In this document: positions 59,203 to 64,000 of the stretch, one piece after another
Position numbering within the stretch: the stretch's first letter is position 1
Layout of the letters: every line of letters begins with the position of its first letter
Source: Guyanagaster necrorhizus
Taxonomy: Eukaryota > Basidiomycota > Agaricomycetes > Agaricales > Physalacriaceae
Direction: 5' to 3'
Assembly (NCBI RefSeq): GCF_019112545.1
Contig: NW_025064900.1
Coordinates: forward strand, 62,001-126,000
Length of the DNA: 64,000 nt
The notes under the pieces: generated by a model
Databases searched by the model: none
What the model was told of the DNA's origin: nothing
What the model saw: only the letters and a program-made list of their open reading frames with translations
Translations under genes and position numbers: made by a program

Positions 59203-61647
59203 CTGAATGCTATCAATCAATGTCTCTATCTCTGACCTCACAGATGACTTTCTTAAGCTACTAGCTTCTATCATTGGAACACTCTTAGGCTTACTTGCCA
59301 TCATCCAACTTTGCTGCAGACATCAATCAATTACAGCTTGAGTAGTCAGGCACTACCATTCCTTCCAACAGATACAACAGATACTGCAAAATGTCACCCC
59401 CAATCTCCCCCTCCACAATATCCCTCTCTCTACTAGAATCTCCTTTCAGCCCACATTCAGAACTGTATCCAAAGCTGGGCCTAGTTGCTCAAATGAAAGA
59501 AGTGCTCAGAAAGAAGAAGAACCCTGATGAACTCATGTATCCTCTTGAACAGCTAGCAGACACAATGAGCATTCAAACACAGAGTTCTGAAACCTATGGG
59601 TCTCACTAGCAGTCTCAAACTATGAAGATGAAGATCTCTCCAACAACTTCTTTGAGGAGTCACCATCCTCTGACCCTTTCACTGCTTTTCCTGAGCCCAG
59701 TATTGGAGACCATATCAGGGATGCCATTATTGAGGTACAACAAACTCATGGAAGAAGGTTTAAGTATATCACTCTTCAAGAAAGCCCAATCTTTCCAACC
59801 TCCAGCCCTCTCCCCTCAATCTCCAGTGACATATACCTATCTGGGGCTGACTACAGTGCTCACAGGGACATTAGGCAGATGGAGTGAGAGAGATGCTTTA
59901 ACCAACTTGAAGAAGAAGAGCTTAATCATTGGCAATAGGAGGCTGATAAAGAATATTATAATGTTCAGTTCAGACAACAACAATGAGAACAACAGGCAGT
60001 AGAGTGGGGACCAGCCCTACTAGAGCACTACAGATTATACACAGAGAGCAAGGATGACAGACTTGGAGAAATCCCTGCTGATGAGGCCCAGCAGATTGGA
60101 GTCACCAATCCTCCACTCTTCAGTCCCACCAACAGCAAAGAAAGCAGACTCTGAGAGTGGGGTTCAGACAATGAAAATGATCTATGATCTGGCTCAGCTA
60201 AAGTTGTCACTATCAATGAGGTCCATGAAATCAATAATGACTATGAGCCTCCCCTCTACCCCTCTATGAAAAAAGCACTAGTAACAGCAATAGTTCCCTT
60301 CCCTCTGATGCCAGCTCTATTCTTGGCAGATATAGTATCTGAGTACCTTCAGGAGCCAGAGTCTCCAACTGAGCTCTCTGATGATTCCTACATGAATGTA
60401 TTGCCACCCTCTTTCTCAATGAGCAGTTCTATGGAGACTTCCACCAATATAGCCAGAGAGTGGAGAGAGAAAGAGTATGCCAGGCAGACTGAGAGGCCAG
60501 GCCCTTCCAATCTCATCAGCAGTATTCTACTGGAATCACTAGCACAGGAATAAGACATCAAACCAACTGGAAGCTTTCCAGTGATAATCAGAGCTCCTGA
60601 GCTGCTCACCTACAACCTGCTCATTGACTCCCCTGAGAAGGATAAGAAGGACAAGAAGGATATTTCAGCCAAAATTGATTCATAGACACAGTACAGAGAT
60701 ACAGGTAAAAAAGCCCTCAAAGAAGAAATCTGATGTGCTAGAGAAAAAGAGTTTAAGAGATTGTACCAAGAAGAGACAGTGACACTATGGAAGAATATCA
60801 GCTGGCTGATGACTCCTCTAGAGAGGAGATATCCATCTGCAAGCAATAATGAGAAGAGATATATATTACAGTATGCTGCCACTGATCATGCAATCTACAT
60901 TTACAATAAGACACATCTGAAAGATCAGTTGAAGGCCCTGCCAGCCTTCAAATATCAAATCTAGCCCATGCTGAATATTCCACCAATGCCACCAAAATGA
61001 GCTGCATACACAGCTCCTTCAGTGCAAACTACCAGCATCTGATATTCTCACTCCACAATGACTAGCTGAGCTGCCACATTCTGAGCTACTTGACCCAAGC
61101 TCTAGGAACCACTATGATCCATCAGCTTCTGAAATCCATGGACAAGACAAGGAAGCTGACTCTTAGAGGCTCAACCCTCAGCTGATGAAGCAACTGGAGA
61201 AGATGATTCTGAGGCCATATAACCCAGCTTCATTATATGTGATGAACATATTGTATAGAAGAAAGTCCTGCCCAGAGGGAGCCTGAATGATGATGATGGT
61301 TCTTTGCACTTATTCTCAGGACCCCTGACTGAATGGTGATGACCTCTCTTTGATGAATATTCTAACCCAATAAGAGCATTACTACAGAATGCTGCCATGC
61401 TTTAATGTAAACCTGATCTGCTCTAGACCCTCTGACCATTCAAAGGCACTTCTGATGATATAAATTGCTTTCTAATTGATTGCAAACAGTATTTTGAAGT
61501 CTACATTGCATACCTAGATGCTGACATGAACAAGATAGCTTTTGCTGCCTTCTATTTTAAAAGCAAAGCCAAACGATGGTGGATTCTTATCACCCTGACC
61601 TTCCACTTCACCACTTGCCAGCACTACCAATATCTGTCCTGGCCCAT
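59203..61647 (+). pseudogene. E8 gag (decayed), 5' LTR missing
   Basis: The ATG at 59207 begins MLSINVSISDLTDDFLKLLA. A hydrophobic run ends AIIQLCC, as in the other copies. The acidic Ser-rich leader spans about 59440-61430, with poly-acidic and PSSDPF blocks near those of E6. The capsid-like domain starts at about 61440 (FKGTSDDINCFLIDCKQYFE, then SKAKRWW) and is cut by R1 at 61648. It is closer to E6 than to E2, E4 or E7 in its first residues. The LTR and primer site that should precede the ATG are replaced by R2 copy D. Confidence 0.82.
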
Positions 61648-63453
61648 TGACACACTCTGTCCATGTTCAGGCATGTAAAATTGCAAAAATTGAGAATACA
61701 TGGACTGCATTCCAGTCCAGTAAGCATGTAACTGAGAATAGAATAAGAGTGCACAGAAACCTAGCCATTATAAGGCTAAACTGAAGTAACAATAAGCAGA
61801 GTGCATGGCCTAGTAGCAGACTAATACCAGAGAGGTTAGACTGCATGTGAGATGCTAGCACTTAGCTCTAAACATGCCAATACCATTATAAGGGGACATG
61901 CTAAAAAGGAAAAGAATATCAAAATATGATCAGCAATTCTGATTACATTGATCAAGAATTCACAGGCATTGATGCACTGATGGGACATGCTTTAGAACAG
62001 AGAACTGAAACTCAAAGAAAGGTATCTGAATAATGAGATGTTGAACAGAGAAATGAAATGATGGTAACAAAGGAATAGATAGAGAAATAGTACTCTCAGA
62101 AATGAATAGCACACATACTACTCAGAGACTTACACACATACCTATAGTGCCTTAGCATGCATAATACAGCAAGAGACTCTGCATCATACTGAGGTATGAC
62201 ACATACCTATTGGATTAGTTAATTAATGCATGTCAGGCCAGAAACAGTGCATTTTGTGAGCTGGATGGAATGTCAAGATACTGGAAAAGAGAACATAATC
62301 ATTGTGGCTGACTCCAGACATGGGAGATAACTCTGGGGGTCTGAAACAGTTTACTGCTGTCAGGAATGTATCATCAGGGCTATAAGAAAGTGAGCAGACT
62401 TGGCTAGACCAGCTAGTTGATGTCAGCTAGCAAGGAAACAGTGGGCAGTCCTGATCCAGAAGAGAATAAGTGTGGCAGCTATAATACATGTGCAAATAAT
62501 ACCCATGGGATCTGGCATAAAGTCCCATGCTTTGAAGATACCATAGTAGGATTGTATTAGTAAGTACCACAGTAGAGTATTTAAATATAGTATTGTATGA
62601 GTAGGAAAAAGTTTCTGACTCTCACAGTTGCAGTGTATTGGGCACAGAAAGCCTTGCACTCTAGCTCTGAGTTTGTGTTTGTAACTTTAGATGAGAGAAT
62701 AAACTCATTATTAAATATCATTGAGAGAGCTTTGATAACTGAGTAAGATATTGAAGCTTGTAAAGGACTTGAGCCTGGTTTGATAAGAGGTTTTGAATTG
62801 TGCTCTAACCTGAGAATAAGAGAGCAGTGTCTGAAGGGCATCATCTTGAGTTTTGAGGTATTTGTGATACATGATGCTACAAGTGGCAGAGGTTCAAACT
62901 CTTTGGTCTGTCAAATGGTGTTTTCTTATGTTTTGTGTCTCTGGATCACATAGGTTTGAATCCTGTGGATCTATAATCAGTTTGAAAACTTGTGAACAGA
63001 GATCTGTGCTCTTTAGCATTAGTAGACATATTTGTGATTGGTTTTTACTTAGAGCATAAAGCTTTGAGTCATATATTGAGTGTGTTAGAGATTTTGAGTT
63101 GATCTGAGCTGTGCTTAAGACCTCTTGAGAGTTTTGTGGGAGTGTTTCAATGTATTGTATTGAGCTGCAGTCTCTTTGTCTTGAGGCCTGACAACATCTG
63201 TTGTCACCTCTTATTTTGATAAAATAAAAAGCTTTGAGACTTAAAGAGATCTAGGACTGTCGTACACATGCTATTGCTGTTTATGCACTGTGGATTTATT
63301 GAAGAAGACAATTATATTTGTTAATTACTACTTTTATTGCATTATAATCCCCCTATGAACTAAGAGTTTTGTGTGTGTGTTGGTGTGAGTGTGGTCAGTG
63401 GATAGCACTCTGCTGTATCCATTTTCACCTTACACACACTCAGATCCTCTTCA
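61648..63453 (+). repeat. R1 copy 4 (1806 bp), at a gag/RNase H junction in E8
   Basis: It starts TGACACACTCTG and ends ATCCTCTTCA. The left flank is E8 gag, the right flank E8 RNase H, so about 3 kb of gag-pol is absent. CTGGCCCA occurs at 61639-61646 and again at 63454-63461. TATTTAAATA is near 62579 and AATAAAAAG near 63225. Three tandem units lie at 62888-63010. Confidence 0.8.
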
Positions 63454-64000
63454 CTGGCCCAGGATGGTAAGTTCTGAATCAAAGCCAATTTCAGTGAAGG
63501 GGCCATAGAGGTGGTTCTCTCTCAGAAGCAGATGAGATGATGGTGACCAGTGGCATTTCTCTCTAAGGCTCTAATGGTCATAGAGCAAAACTATGAGATA
63601 TACAACAAGGAGTTGTTGGCTATTATGCATGTTGGCTGAATAGTGGCACTACTTGATCAGAGCAACAGAGGTGTTCAAAGTGTGGATAGATTATCAGAAC
63701 TTGCATTACTTCTGACTTCCCCAAAAGCTAAATTGATGACAGGCACAATGGGTGACCAAACTGTCTGAATATCAATATACTCTTCATCACAAAGCAGGGG
63801 CAGCTAACAAGAAGGCTGACCTGCTGAGTCAATAAGCTGACCACAATCAAGAGAAGGAGGACAATAATAGCATAGTGCTGTTGAAATCAAAACACTTCAG
63901 AGTGATAATCATACTAATGGAGAAAGAAGTCCATGACAAAATCAGAAGCAGCACCAGACAGCCAAATCTCTGGAACCAAGGAATTGTCATCTCATTAAAT
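63454..64000 (+). pseudogene. E8 pol fragment: RNase H and linker, cut by the window end
   Basis: Begins inside RNase H (IKANFSEGAIEVVLSQ), continues through NKELLAIM and HHKAGAANKKADLLS, where several frame changes occur, and ends in the linker before the integrase (SLN at the last bases). Protease and RT are missing between gag and this fragment. Confidence 0.82.

Noticed and set aside
1..64000. Ciliate-type genetic code (TAA/TAG as Gln)
   Set aside because: TGA stops are as common as TAA and TAG inside the pol genes, and all three fit C-to-T or G-to-A decay of normal codons. The elements are simply dead.

Overview
This window reads as a gene-poor, repeat-packed stretch of a eukaryotic nuclear genome, most likely a filamentous fungus and probably a basidiomycete. 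The case rests on serially nested Ty3/gypsy chromoviruses with C-terminal chromodomains, on a second gag type (42.9-43.6 kb) whose zinc knuckle and LPGG context I associate with Agaricomycete retroelements, and on cytosine decay that turns CGA, CAG, CAA and TGG codons into stops. I see no intact host gene, rRNA, tRNA or CRISPR array. No open frame covers a whole gag or pol; every coding element is dead as it stands.

Layout. 1-4830: E1, a + strand element (end of gag, all of pol, 3' LTR). 4969-16440: E2, a complete minus-strand element flanked by the 5-bp duplication AAGTC; its gag is split by repeat R1 (9956-13164), which is itself split by repeat R2 (10784-12198). 16462-17859: another R2, abutting the gag start and 5' LTR of a minus-strand remnant, E3 (17860-18364). 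18365-23376: AT-rich, nearly CpG-free DNA without a recognisable gene. 23377-33455: E4, complete, minus strand, duplication CTATT, with an R1 copy inside its 5' LTR. 33461-40818: more AT-rich DNA with one R1 fragment. 40819-42682: R1. 42683-43611: E5, a fragment of the different gag type. 43612-57788: E6, + strand, with a solo LTR inside its 5' LTR and the youngest element, E7 (47944-56378, duplication GACTC), inside its gag-pol. 57789-59202: R2. 59203-64000: E8, + strand gag, then R1 (61648-63453), then RNase H to the window end.

How the parts relate. E1-E4 and E6-E8 belong to one lineage. Gag is very long: it starts with a hydrophobic, apparently membrane-spanning segment, continues with an acidic Ser/Glu-rich region, and only then reaches the capsid-like domain and CCHC knuckle. 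Pol has the order protease, reverse transcriptase, RNase H, integrase, chromodomain. Just downstream of the 5' LTR is a 13-nt site complementary to the likely 5' end of the element's own RNA, the arrangement known from self-priming Tf1/sushi elements. R1 (about 1.8 kb) and R2 (about 1.4 kb) carry no coding sequence I recognise and look like long solo LTRs or non-autonomous elements; several copies sit at deletion junctions.

Decay looks graded by age. E7 keeps CpG, its two LTRs differ at about 17 of 424 positions by eye and almost only by transitions, and it has the longest frames; the older elements and the AT-rich DNA have almost no CpG. All alignments and counts here were made by eye.
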